A stretch of DNA of 64,000 nucleotides. Origin: Gymnorhina tibicen (lineage: Eukaryota; Chordata; Aves; Passeriformes; Artamidae). Location of the stretch: assembly GCA_013399875.1 (NCBI GenBank), contig VXAZ01000263.1:63262-127261 (forward strand), read 5' to 3'. How positions within the stretch are numbered: the first letter of the stretch is position 1; every line of letters begins with the position of its first letter. The translations under genes and the position numbers were made by a program. The notes below the pieces were generated by a model. That model searched no databases. It was not told the DNA's origin and saw only the letters and a program-made list of their open reading frames with translations. This document shows, piece after piece, positions 51,061-62,443 of this stretch.

Positions 51061-53521
51061 ATCTAGTGGGAAGCAGTTATTGAAATAGCCTAGCTGAGGA
51101 ATTACCTTTCAAAGAACACAGCACTCAAAACATGTACATGACTCTCAGATGTGAAAAACGAACTAGGTGTCAGGTATATAAAATGTCTTTTCCATCTCTG
51201 CCGCTCTCACTTTCGTTTTCTAAGCAGCAGATGCTGTCGCACTGTGGGTGGGGAAAATAACTGAATAAAGAATATACCAGATCTCTCATAATGAATCTTT
51301 AATCTTGCGTTATGGGCACAGACATACTCATAGGTTTCTGGAAAGTTTATATTAGTCAGCCTTCATGAGCACCCCAAGACACCCATTGCTTTGGAGTGGC
51401 TGAAAGACTGGCTGTCACACTCTGCTGCCAGGTGAATAGATGTGAGTGTGCCACTATCATTCTTGCTTCCCCTGCTTTAGCAGTATTTCACTCCTGAAGC
51501 AGTTGGGTAACTGTCATTTAATAATTTTGGCTAAAAGACATAACAGGACAAGGAAGTGTGGAGATCATAAGGAATAAGGATTGATGCATTATCCACAAAA
51601 CTCAGCAAGTCCTCCTTCCTCCACCTACCTTTTCTTAGTTCCCACTAGCCTTCCAAGGCTTTAGTCTTAAAGTCAAGTACCTATAACAGAGGTTGCATCA
51701 ACACCTCCCCAAACTTCTGTATTAATCTCTTTCTATCACTTCTCTCTCTACTTCCCCTCTTCTAAGCCACAAAGCATTCACTTTCTGTCTCTATTTCAGT
51801 CCTGTATTGACAGGACAAACTGCAGGACAATCATCACCTCTGAATACCTTGAAGCCTTCTTGTTATGACAGTTTTGTGTGGGCAGGACCCTTAATTCAAG
51901 ACCTCTTCAGAACCAAACGTGGTTAGATGGGATATCAAGCCTTGCACAGCACAGAAGGCTGAATATAATCTGAAAATCATTACTTCAATCAAGAGATTCA
52001 AATTAAGTTTCACTCACTTTGGTGTCTCAGAGGGAAAGCTTCTCGCACTTCTGCTGCCTGCTTTTTACCTTTGTTCTGAATGTCAAACGAATTCTCTAAT
52101 TCATGTAGTAGTCTACTCTTTGTTGCACTTTTTAAGCTCACAAGTTCTCCTCCGTGTCCCACCAATGGACACAAGATTTTAGAAGTATTGTCTAATTGCA
52201 CACACACTGCCATGAAGAACTTCACTGGTGCATGAAGCAGGTAAGTGAAGATTACTCTTGCCTAGCAGTGCCAATATCAAAAGTATTACAGCAAAGAGAA
52301 AAAAAATTTTTCATTTTCCAAAGTTATAACTCTGAAAGAGCAAAGGCAGCAGAATGTTCCCTCCAACCACTCTCCACCACTTACAAATCTGTTGTACCAA
52401 AACTGATTATTAAGCCCCTGGGCTGTTATATGGTTTATATATTCTCTCTTCTTACTGCTGAGAGCTAAGATGCATTCTAAAAGAAAAGTGTGCTTTCTTC
52501 TCAAAAGTTATGTTTGCTCTAAGATACCAGGGAAGCACCCATAGTTTTACTCTAGCACTTTTCAGAATTCATTATCTTGTGCTAGCTCTTCTGTCATACC
52601 CTGTGTCACATATATACACAGTGACGGCAATAAATAATAGCATGAATTTTAATGCCCTGATATTTAAAGTTTGGCTATTACATGCATTTAGGGTACCTGA
52701 TGACTTGGGGACTAACTATAGGAATTCCATTTCTTATAGTCTCAGCAGCTTGTAATTGTCAGGATCTTGGCAGAAGAGTTTACGGATATTACTGAGAGAA
52801 CTGGTGAGAGGCCACATAACAGGAATCAACCACAAGTTTGTGTCATCTTGATTTCTACCATACTTACAAGTCCATATTCCTACACTGCAGAGGGGAAAAG
52901 AAACAAATTAAAGATTTACCAAGTTGTAGAGAAATCCAGACCTATTTACTGCCACCGTACTGTAAGCTTGGATTTTAATCCATAACTAGATCTACCTAAT
53001 GGACAACTTCCTTTAAGACAAGAGAAGTGCTGCCACGTCTTTGTGTGGTGCATTAGGTCTAAGTTAAAACAGAATGACCTATCAGGCAGATGTGGGCTGA
53101 TTTCGAAACTTAAGGTTGTTTGGCAGCAGTGACTCCTCGCATTATTTTCATGTGTTTTGGTTAGATGATCATAGTGGCAACGATCCCCTAGGTAAGATGC
53201 AAGTGCAGCAGGGCAGGCATGCTGTATGCACAGGCATATGACTTAGGCTTGCAGTTCCAAAAGGGCTTTCAGTTTTGAGTAACTGAGCAAAGCATGTGTT
53301 GAGTACAACCTCCCTTGGAGGGAAATTTTTCTCAAAAATCCCCAAACAGCATATTCGTCTTCCTTCTTTCCCCCAGGCTTTCTCCCTCTGCCTGTTCGGC
53401 TGTTGCATGAATTTCATTTTTTTTCCTCTCCCATCCTGTCATAAGCCTGGTTAAGAGCTCTGCCAGAGCTCTTAAAACACTATGCAAATGAGACAACAGA
53501 GTCAGAAACAGGAGGAACTCC
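51061..53521. other. Unique non-coding DNA, isolated splice signals
   Basis: No gene was assigned. A textbook donor (AAGCAG|GTAAGTG) lies near 52240 but no clear exon start precedes it and frames are closed nearby. An acceptor (CTCTATTTCAG) ends at 51799 and is followed by 22 open codons to a stop. These could be parts of a non-coding transcript or chance. Confidence 0.45.
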
Positions 53522-53806
53522 TCAGAAAGCTTTGGACATACCCAGTATTTCTCTCCTCAATATACAGAATAAGAAAATAAGAATGGTCTGGTACTGCAAT
53601 CCTTTGTCAGCTGTGTCAGTGATACCATCCCACCAGCACAGTGCTGCACGAGGACCTTTCCCATTCCAGTTATCATTGGCAAAACAGTTGATGTCCAAAT
53701 TCAAGCGGCACATGAGCAATATCCATACAGCCAGTAGTGCCACTCTTCTGCCCAGAGCCAACTTGGCGCACATCCTCATTTTCTTGATCTCTTGAAGAAT
53801 ACACTG
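53522..53806 (-). CDS. Candidate exon encoding a short signal-anchor protein, unidentified
   Basis: The minus-strand frame runs to a stop at 53522. The likely first Met is at 53779 (85 codons) with a second Met two codons on. The N-terminus is basic then hydrophobic: MRMCAKLALGRR followed by the 12-residue core VALLAVWILLMC. This is the layout of a signal peptide or type II membrane anchor. It is followed by a hydrophilic, Trp/Asn-rich part (NCFANDNWNGKG and CWWDGITD) and a second hydrophobic run near the end (TILIFLFCIL). A pyrimidine-rich acceptor (TTATTCTTCTGGCAG) ends at 53807, so a 5' leader exon is possible. No good donor is visible before the stop. I do not recognise the family; chance remains possible. 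Confidence 0.3.
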   Translation of the reverse strand, partial: QCILQEIKKMRMCAKLALGRRVALLAVWILLMCRLNLDINCFANDNWNGKGPRAALCWWDGITDTADKGLQYQTILIFLFCILRREILGMSKAF

Positions 53807-53854
53807 CTGCCAGAAGAATAAAATAAATTCACTCTTGATTATATAAAAACCCAA

Positions 53855-54946
53855 AGTCTAGTGGGCACATTTCTCTTCCATCAAATTTTCCCAGACATAA
53901 ATTCCAATGAGAGTCCAGAAAACAACAAAAATTTACTTTCGTCACCTCCACTTAGGAGGGGAGCCCTCTATTAATATGGAGAACAACAATTCCAGGCACA
54001 AATAGTTAATATCTGAGAAAGAACCAGCAGTATTTTTGCTTATGATCAGATTCATGGCTACCATAACCACCTCTGTCTGGCCAAGACTTCCAAGTGTTTG
54101 TTTTGGGTGATTTTCTTCTTTGTTTTCTTTCCTTGTGTTTTAAAGTGTAGCTGGATTTTTTTTGTTGTTTTTTTCTTTTTGGAGGGAGGTAGGATTGTTA
54201 GTTTGTTTTACAAGAAGGATTTCAGAAGGTACAGATCCTGAAGTGAATGATGCAAGTGTTTTTTTTCCATTCTGTCTCCTCTGCACAAACCAGGACTATC
54301 CACATACTTCCCACCTACTTTCAAAGAGAGGGACATAGTCTGGCAGCTCTGATACACTTCCCACACTAATGTGCAACCAGAAAAAGAGCAGCTCCAATTG
54401 GACACATGGTGTCAAAAGCCAGAAAATGTATCTGAAATAATTATACATGTCTTTGGGGAAAAAAAACCAACAAAACACTCAGCAAGTTTATTGATGTAGA
54501 CAAGGATTATCACACTTCATTCTTTTTGCTGCATATATCCCTTCTTCCTGCTTGACCTGCTTCAGCTTGTTTCCCTGTTCCTCCTTGAGGCTTTCATGTC
54601 ACTGCCTCTCTAGACTTGTGTTGCCTAAAGCTGAATTACCACAGGGATCCAACAGAAACCAAACCCAAAGCCCTGTAATGAGCTACTTGCAGCTGTTACT
54701 AAATCCACCATATTTGCTGCTCCTTGCTTCCCACTTCCCCACCCCCCTGCTTTACCTTAGTGAAAACAATTTCAGAGTCTGTAAGGTATTAAATGCTTTA
54801 CTGCAGTATGTTGAGTTAGGAGAATCAAAGACAGCAATAGCCAGTGGCTCTACAAAGAAATAAAACTGTCAAGTCAAGCAAGGAAATACAGACTTATCAA
54901 AATGATTTCGGAATCTTTTTGAAAAGATTCTTTTTCCATCTTCCAG
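53855..54946. other. Unique non-coding DNA, no gene seen
   Basis: T-rich stretches around 54158-54178 and 54259-54267; no splice-bounded frame or known repeat was recognised. Confidence 0.5.
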
Positions 54947-55047
54947 TCATGCTGCCTCAGGCACCTCGCTGGAGTCTAAAGATGGAACCGAAAGATCGAC
55001 CCACTTTGGCTGTCAAAAGCATACACAAAATCCTCCTTACCACCTAA
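54947..55047 (+). CDS. Candidate terminal coding exon, unidentified
   Basis: A strong acceptor (GATTCTTTTTCCATCTTCCAG) ends at 54946. Entering with two bases (TC), the frame reads on for 32 codons to a TAA at 55045-55047. The peptide is basic and protein-like (MLPQAPRWSLKMEPKDRP, then AVKSIHKILLTT). It would need a preceding exon ending in phase 1. No canonical AATAAA close behind the stop was confirmed. Short terminal frames after acceptor-like tracts occur by chance, so this is weak. Confidence 0.22.
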
Positions 55048-55589
55048 AGACTTTTCCTTTAAAAATTACAGGCAGCTGAAAAAAGATACAAATAAAAAAA
55101 ATTTGTGGGGTTGTGTTGGTTTTTATTTTTTAAATTAAATATCTACTTTATGGCTCAATGGAAATCAGGAATAATTTACTCTTTAATCCAAATCTATAGC
55201 TCACCATTAAAACCACTAATAAAGAGATGGTCATTAAATTTTATCCATTTAAGAGAAGTAAGGGGGTTTTTCAAATTAATAGCACCAAATTTTGCTCTCT
55301 GATACACCAGTATGATTCAAAATGCATGATTCATTACTCATCTATAGATACACCTAATTTCCTGTTGTACAAAGGATGAAATTTGACTACATATCTTTAA
55401 GAATGTCTGAAATATTAGAAAGCCAAGATAAAAAAATTAAAATATGGTTTGCTTAATGAAAAAATGCACAGTTGATAGTGTTGTTAAAATGACATTAGCA
55501 AATGGTACATTTAATGCTATGCTTTTGATTTTGAGCCGTTAGAACATTATTATAGAATAGTATGGTGCCTTTGTTCCACTTCTACCTGT
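55048..55589. other. Unique AT-rich non-coding DNA
   Basis: Very AT-rich sequence with A-runs and T-runs and no recognised feature. Confidence 0.55.
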
Positions 55590-55860
55590 ATAAGCTATTT
55601 ATTACATGGCCTCAGGCAAGATGCTCACAATATCCAATTTGCTCTAAAAGCAGTACAGAACCTCCCCATTTGCTTTAGTCGAGCTAGTTTGGGCTTTTTT
55701 CCCTCTTTTAGCTTCAGTTTATGGATCGATAAAATAGGTATTTACCTATTTCATGCATGTTTGAACTGCAAAATAAAGGGCTAGGTAAAATTACCACTGA
55801 TCATTACAGCTACATGGAGTGTTTTTACAGTGCTCTGAAAATGATAAAGGAGAGAGGTGT
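55590..55860 (-). repeat. MIR-type SINE
   Basis: The + strand reads the reverse complement of MIR: ATGGCCTCAGGCAAGATGCT, then AGCTTCAGTTTATGGATCG, ATAAAATAGGTATTTACC, TATTTCATGCATGTTTGA, and TTTTACAGTGCTCTGAAAAT. These follow tggccttgggcaagtcac, cctcagtttcctcatctg, taaaatggggataat and the gcacatagtagg-side end. An insertion appears to split it near 55640-55700. The candidate exon at 55897 starts just beyond its end. Confidence 0.6.
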
Positions 55861-55896
55861 TTGTACAGCACAGTGTTACTAACTCTCTAATTTCAG

Positions 55897-56000
55897 TTTG
55901 TGATTGCACGTGTGTTCATAAAAGCAGTTCTGATGTCTATGGATCCTGCAGATTTATTACAAGTAATAGAAGCCCATGGTCTCCTCTTACATCTTTTCAG
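55897..56000 (+). CDS. Candidate internal coding exon, unidentified
   Basis: This 104-bp stretch lies between an acceptor (TAACTCTCTAATTTCAG, ends 55896) and a donor (TTTTCAG|GTAGAG at 56000/56001). The phase-0 frame is open for 34 codons plus two bases. It gives a hydrophobic, helix-like peptide (FVIARVFIKAVLMSMDPADL, later QVIEAHGLLLHLF) with a coding-like excess of purines at first codon positions. A second frame is also open, so the reading frame is not certain. It starts 36 bp after a MIR copy. No family was recognised, and its phases do not join to 7078-7219 directly. Confidence 0.3.
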
Positions 56001-57681
56001 GTAGAGAGAACGGGTCATGAAAAAAATGTGTATTGTTCTATCCCATCAGTGTTTCTATCTTAAAAGAGTATCTGTTTTGAAAATTTATTCTTTAAAAAGA
56101 TGAAAGGTGTTTCCAAGTGTTAAGGATAATGCTAAGCAGCTTCAACTCCTAGTGTCTCTTGTTGGCGCAGAGAAATTCCAGGAGAGACCTTGAAACTAGA
56201 TCCTCTAGCTCTCTTGGTTTTATCATGGCTGTCAAAAATGGGCAAAATGGGAAAGGGCTGCAGGCAACTAAAGATGGCCCCAAAATACCTGAAAAGCACA
56301 TTGGCATTCATTCAAACAAAAAACATTATTTGTGCCACCTGCAGTTGTTCAGGGGCATTTCTCGGAAGCTTATCAGCCCAGTAATGGCTATTTCAAACTT
56401 TACATCACCATCAGCTATATCCAAGACATGGATGGCTAAGGTGTCATTGCTCTCACCCATGGTTTGTTGTGGGATACATGTCACAGCAGGAAGTGGCAGT
56501 ACCTCCTTACGGGTACTTCTGTGTCTGATTCACTGACCTTGTACACTGCCTACACTATCTCTCATGAATAATTTTTTTTTTGGGGGGGTGTTTGTTTTGG
56601 GGGGTCTTTTTATGCCAAAGATAAGCAAACAATAAATAAATCCTTTGCTCTTGGTGGCAGCTGGGAGAGAGAGGAGAAGAAAATAATGACTAACCTCCCC
56701 TGCAGCAGGTAAATCTATACTGTAATTGGCAGGCAGTTTTAGGGTGGGTGTTCTCCTACAGTACAAAGTCCTAACAGAGCACTTGATTGCCTACAGGTGC
56801 TACCATAACATGACTCATAAGAGCAAGCAGGATAAAAGTTCAAAAGATAGTGAATGAATTACTAATGGAAGGAATAAATACCAGGGCACACTGGATTTTC
56901 TAACCTTTATTAGAAGTAACATAATATTCAACAAAACTTCACTAAACTAAACATTTTTGTATAGCTGTAAAGTAGAAGGAATTAGAGGTCCTCTGGAGAA
57001 AAGCTTGAAAGCATGAATGTAATAAAGAAAAAAGACAACCAAAACCCATAGTTGATTGGTCTATTTATTTCTTAACCTAGATTTTTCTAACTTGTGAAGT
57101 TATAATTACTGCAGAGTTTAAAGTAGTGATCTATTCTTTATAGTTATTGCAGTGGAGCTTCGTGGTTTTTTATTAAAATAAGTGAAATTTTGTGTGAATG
57201 TACCATTTGTAAATAACTGTTGCTTTCACAGGATATAAATCAAAAGCCTGTAAATTTCTAGAAGTTACGGTTTCAAGAAGATGACTTAAAGAAACTAGTT
57301 TCAGTTTTTAATGCATCAGCCAGCCAACTTCTTTTAGAAACAGTTTTCAATTCAGCAGCATACATTGACAAAGAAAAAGTGGCTAATATGGATTTGCTTG
57401 TACAATCATTTTAAACCTGAATGACTAAGGTAAAATGTTGGCATAAGCACGTTTTCCTTAAAGTCTGGCAGTTTTATCACTGACTTTCCTAGTGGCAAGC
57501 TAAGAGGAATACTGAGTGATCTTTGCAATCTGAAAACTACACTATTCCTATTCAGATACGAATCTGTCCAAATTTCAAGGTGTTTTGATTCCTGTCATTG
57601 TTCATCCCTGTATTTCATGAGGTTGACTACAGAAGGAAACAGTGGAAGACCTCTGTCAAGGAAATAAAGCAGATACTATAC
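56001..57681. other. Unique DNA with opposed open frames at 56159-56536
   Basis: A + frame of 125 codons (56159-56536) overlaps a minus frame open for 67 codons (56329-56529, stop 56326-56328). The minus frame has the more protein-like composition (DTLAIHVLDIADGDVKFEIA), with an internal ATG at 56460. No splice pair or family supports either. T- and G-runs follow at 56572-56603 and create a spurious minus frame. Confidence 0.35.
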
Positions 57682-57765
57682 CTTGGGAACAACATTGTCA
57701 TTTCATGAATAATTGTGTCATGAAATGTTCCCATCAGAATATATATCCCTGCAGCACAGATGAGA
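57682..57765 (-). CDS. Candidate internal exon encoding a membrane segment, unidentified
   Basis: On the minus strand an excellent acceptor (CCCATTTTTTCTCTCCAG) precedes 57765, and a fair donor (CCCAAG|GTATAG) follows 57682. The 84-bp exon would be symmetric (phase 2 to 2), and only one of three frames is open. It encodes a hydrophobic segment then a polar stretch: LICAAGIYILMGTF followed by HDTIIHEMTMLFPR, like the end of a membrane-spanning helix. The family is unknown; a PMP22/claudin-like helix is one loose thought, not a call. The same DNA contains a perfect 10-bp inverted repeat (57699-57708 / 57718-57727), so hairpin structure is an alternative reason for the sequence. Confidence 0.3.
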
Positions 57766-58764
57766 CTGGAGAGAAAAAATGGGCACCTTAAACACTCATT
57801 AGTAGAGCCAGCTGCTCTTTTGTCAAAACCAGCAGAAGCAATAGTAGTATGAATAATCACCCCCCCAGGCCTTCTGCAACATGAACACGCACACACATAC
57901 ATATAAACATCCAAAAATAATGTCCCCTTGAGTTTTATACCAAACCCACACACGTGCATCTAGCGCTAGGTAACAGTTCAGTTTTAAAGAGGATGAGGGA
58001 ATTTCCTATGGAAGAATAATCTCCAGACAGGCATTCACAAAATCCCTACAGATCAGTCATTAGCTCTAAAAAAAGTTCACCTTCCAGGTTTAAAACTAAC
58101 GTGGGAATGAGAAACCAAAAGATAATGATTAGAAATGACATCTAATTAGTCTGGAAATTATGGTTTCACTTGGTATTTCACCATCAGATCTGCACACTCT
58201 GAGCCCTCTTGTCCATATCCAGTTTATGACTGAGACTGAAAGGATGTGCTGAGCTCCAAAGACAAAATGCAGTGAACAGTTTTACAGGCCTGGGAGTGGA
58301 AAAGTACGACATCAGGAGCAAGTATGCAACTGTATTTTTGATATCCATTATTGTCTTATAATCGGAAAACTGTGTTGCTAAGTTCTGTATTCAGGTGTGG
58401 TTTTTTGCTTTGTTGTTTAGGGCTTATTTCCTTCTCTTAACAAAAAAGAAAAAAAAGCTTACTAGAGAGACATCTCATTGACTAGTGTTTAAAAGACTGA
58501 AAATGCACTTTTAGATCAATAATTTAACTCTACATACTATGACCACTACCAGTTTCAAAGGCAAAGACTGCTAAACCTGAATTTTAACACATTGGAACAA
58601 GATAATATGGAACCACTACTCAACCAGAGCAGCATTTCTTGGCAGAATAGCAATGGCAGGAAGCAGAAGCTACTGAAGATGTTTTTAAGGGATAGTTACG
58701 TACCTATCACAGTCTTAAGAAGCCAGTTCTATTCAGCTGCCTCAGGCACAGCCCTTTTAAGTGT
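57766..58764. other. Unique non-coding DNA, no gene seen
   Basis: A degenerate CA/TA-rich stretch lies at about 57885-57910. No gene or classifiable repeat was seen. Confidence 0.5.
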
Positions 58765-58900
58765 CCAGGCACAGATTCCAAATTCTGTTCCTGCCACTAG
58801 CTGTAATTATACCAATACATCACCTCATTATGTCTATTTAACAGTTTGAAACGTGATATCCTGGGACTAATGCACCTATTCTCTCTAAGTACAGAATAGC
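58765..58900 (-). repeat. MIR-type SINE fragment
   Basis: The + strand reads the reverse complement of MIR: GATTCCAAATTCTGTTCC, TGCCACTAGCTG, ATCACCTCATTATGTC, and TTTAACAGTTTGAAACGTGA. These match ggttcaaatcctggctc, tgccactagctgtg, tcacttaacctctctg and the following part. The copy is diverged; ends are approximate. Confidence 0.55.
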
Positions 58901-59137
58901 ATATTACAGTATGTGCTATTATGGTCTGCAATTCTGTTTGAATTTACTATTGTCAGTTCTCCCAGACTTAGCAAAAAGTGTTCTAAAGGATGCATATCCT
59001 AAATTATTCCCTCTGCTTAGGACCTAACATCTGCTTCTGCTGTGATCAATCACACCAAAACCAACAAATGGAAATAGGTTGCAGCTGATGTTCAGCATAA
59101 CAAGCAGCTACTTATCATACGATGTGCATTACTAATG

Positions 59138-59295
59138 GAGAGGATGATAATTCCTATTTTACAGATATGGAAACTAGACTCCATGCTCACCACATTGTGT
59201 AGATGGCAACAACGTAAGCAAATCTACACAGTCCCAGAATCTTCCCTGGTTATCCCAGTGCATGAGCTTGTATTGCTCTAGCAGCATTAGCCTCG
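59138..59295 (+). repeat. MIR-type SINE
   Basis: The core matches MIR well: GATGATAATTCCTATTTTAC followed by AGATATGGAAACTAGACTCC, then GGCAACAACGTAAGC and CCCAGAATCTTCCC. The block corresponds to attattcccattttacagatgaggaaact. Orientation is +. It lies about 240 bp after the oppositely oriented copy at 58765. Confidence 0.62.
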
Positions 59296-62200
59296 GGCAA
59301 ACAAGACAAGCTTCTGAGTAGAGTTTCCTTTGTGCACACATTGCTAGCAAGTCATTTATGAAACATTTATTTGTACTGATACTACCAGGTCACTTTATTT
59401 TTCTGCAAAATGGCACCTTTCTACCAAGACTCCTTCCTTTCTGTCTGACATGACTCTTAGGGCAAGAACTGTAAATTTTAGCTAAGACCACACACACACA
59501 GCCTCACAGAAACTTGTGACTGAAGTTTATCCCAGAGAAAGGAAAACTAAACAAACTACAACAACAAATTCATTTGTACTTGCAAGGATTTGCATGTACA
59601 CATTAATTCCTAAGAACTACTTTAAAAATTAACCACAAATTCTTTATGCATGAGTACTCCTTGAGGCCGAGTACTCTACAAAGTAAAGGAATTTTAAAAA
59701 AAAGCACTCCAATGTCTTGAATACACACTGAAACTAAACATAAAAGAGTTAGATTATTACCCTTTAAATTATGTTAATTAAACAATACTCCCTCTAACCA
59801 GTGCTCATTGTCACAGTCTGATATAACAAAACCACAATCTTTTTCCCCAAGTCTCTACTCATTCATGCAAATGAAAGAAAGGATTTGTCACTGGAACCCC
59901 TTGGAAATCAGTAATTTTTAGGCCACTGAAGTTACTATCCTCACATTAGTTTTTTAATGGCAGCTTTTTTTTTTAATGTTATGCCAACTGAAAACAATGT
60001 AAATAAAGGCTGGATCTTCTACAAGAAATAAGTAGCTATGCGAAAGTCGCCCACTGCTCCAGAAGCATTGTCACTCACAGCTCAAAACACAGTTGGGTGA
60101 GGTTCTTGCATTTAAGATATTTAAGCATGTTGTATCCCTATAACCCCAAATCTTTGAAAATAGCTTATATAAAGGCAATGAAACCAGTTTGACTACTAAT
60201 GAAATAACTGTTGTGGTCCAAGAAGTTCACACTGATAAACATACAATTACCTGATACTATGAAAATGAGGATAAATTCTAGCATGCTCTCTCTTCTACAT
60301 GGTATTAAAAAAATTAAAAAAATGCCAAAAGCATCAACAATCATGACATTTTTTCTTTTCAGAAGGAATTAATTTTTCTTCATATTTTGAAAAAAACTGG
60401 AAAAAATGTCAAGACTTATGTCTTCAAATCAGCATGTTCCAAAATTAGCAAGGGAGAAGAAATCTGATAAAACAGCATTTAAATCCTAGATACTTTAAGA
60501 ATGAATATGTTTTAAGATAAAATTCTTAAAAATGACACATCTCTCATGATTTTTCAAGATCTAGCTTCAAATGGCCCCCTTTTTTTCTTTGACCATATGT
60601 TCTAAACTTCCTTTACCATTTCAAAGAAGAATATTTTATAATTGACAAAACCAAAAAGAAAATGTGATAATCCTACTTGGCATTGCTCAAAAAAAAAAAA
60701 TCAGCACTTCAGAAGTCTGAACTATTGGATATATAATAAGAGAAAGACAGGGAAAACAAAAATATACCCAAGATTTTTTGCCCAACAGGGAGACTAGTTC
60801 AGTAACATAATAAAGTCCCTTAACCACTGAGTTCAGAAAACAAATTGCAAAGAACATGACAAAAATTCAGCATTTTGTAAACTTGAATTTGGTCTACATT
60901 TTTCCCCACTCACTTTAGCATGGGGAAAGGGTAAACCACTAGAGTACTGACTCCATTTTACTGCAGAAGGAAACCTGCAATACAAGCAACTTAAGCCTCA
61001 AATTCCACTGGAGTTAACAATCCCCACGTTCTCACATTTCCTATGTGTCCAGCTTCCTATGTGTCAAAGCTCAGATAGCCCAGCCCCAGTGGATTTCACT
61101 GAACAAGGGTGTGGCCAGGATGCCTTGTGGAATAGTCCTTCTAATTAGTTTCAGTGTATTCAAGGTTGACTAATCAACTTTTGCCACCAAAAAAAGTAAC
61201 CCTGAAAAGTCTCTTAGTGGTTAAAGTTGGCATAATTAACTAGCTACAAAAAGGAAACCAAGAGTTGTAGCTCTGCTAGTCATTCTCATAATGAAAATCT
61301 GCCTTGAGCCTAAACTCTATCTCTGGTGAATAAGAGCCCTTAAAAGCAAAATTATAGTCATGGATTTTTCTTTGTCTGGTAATAACAGAAAAAGAAAATA
61401 CCAATAAGAATTATTTTTCTTGACATTTCTCTTATTTAGATTTGCTTTTCTGAGATCACTGCTCTGGGACTGGGAATATTTTTGGCATTCATATACTGCA
61501 GAACTAGAGATCTACTTAGAGAAAAATGAAAGAAACAGCAAGGAACAACATGAAGTTAGTAGGAAAAATATTTCACTAAAGTTAGAAACAAGAAAAAAAT
61601 GTGAAAGATCAAATAGCCAGTCTGTAGAAATAGGATACTGATCTATTTATATAAATTTCTAAAGCTGAGCTTGGGGTACATTCAACTGAGGAAAACAGAA
61701 GCAGGTGGCGGATTACTGCAAACTTGGTGCAAACGTGGTGCATTCTAGGCCAATTGTGAAAAAAATACTGACTCTCACCTAAATATAGTGCCCTGTTTAA
61801 GTGGTTTGCAGTTCTTCTGATGTGGGGACTATATCACCAAACATACTAAAATTCACTTATACAGCCTCTTATGACAGCATAAAAGACAGTAGTTTGCATA
61901 TGCCTTCATTAGAATAACATCAGCAAGAGGTGGAACCTCAGGGTAATCTAAAACACCTCTAAACCAAAATGTGCTTGCATGCTGTCCACTAATGAACCTT
62001 TGCTTGGATCTTCTCCCAAGAGAATAATTAATATTTCAATGAGTTTGACAAGCACTCATACTGCTTCTGGACTATTTCAATATAAGAAACAATGAGAATG
62101 TATAGCTAGGAGGAGGGACTTAACGAAATTCGCTTGTTCTGCTCTCTCTGAAAGTCTTCCTCTCTACCTTCCAGCCAGAAGCCACAGGGTAACTTCTTTG

Positions 62201-62331
62201 TTACTCTATTACATTATCTAAAACAGTTCATAGAGTGATTACTTTGCCTTTGTACCTTGCCTAGAATGTACCTTCCAGAGCAGCCATGCAGAGCAAAAGA
62301 GGAATAATGCATCTGACTCTGCCTTCCACAG
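59296..62331. other. Unique AT-rich non-coding DNA, no gene seen
   Basis: No gene or known repeat was recognised. Short adjacent duplications occur (for example GCTTCCTATGTGTC-type words near 61035-61065). An open frame at 61420-61641 has a Glu/Lys/Ser-rich end but no splice or domain support. Confidence 0.5.
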
Positions 62332-62443
62332 TGGCCCCAGGTGGAAGTCATCACTTAAGCTACAGTGGTGACCTCTGTTGTTTTATGGCCTCTGGGCAAC
62401 TTTCAGTGTCAGAAAAGCTGTGGTGCTTGTAATACGCTGGCAG
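62332..62443 (+). ncRNA. Candidate non-coding transcript exon
   Basis: This 112-bp stretch lies between a good acceptor (TGACTCTGCCTTCCACAG, ends 62331) and an ideal donor (CTGGCAG|GTAAGTA at 62443/62444). All three forward frames contain a stop, the third only just before the donor. If used, it would suit a long non-coding RNA or an untranslated exon. The evidence is splice consensus alone. Confidence 0.2.

Noticed and set aside
56581..56605. Possible G-quadruplex
   Set aside because: Only two long G-runs; four are needed.
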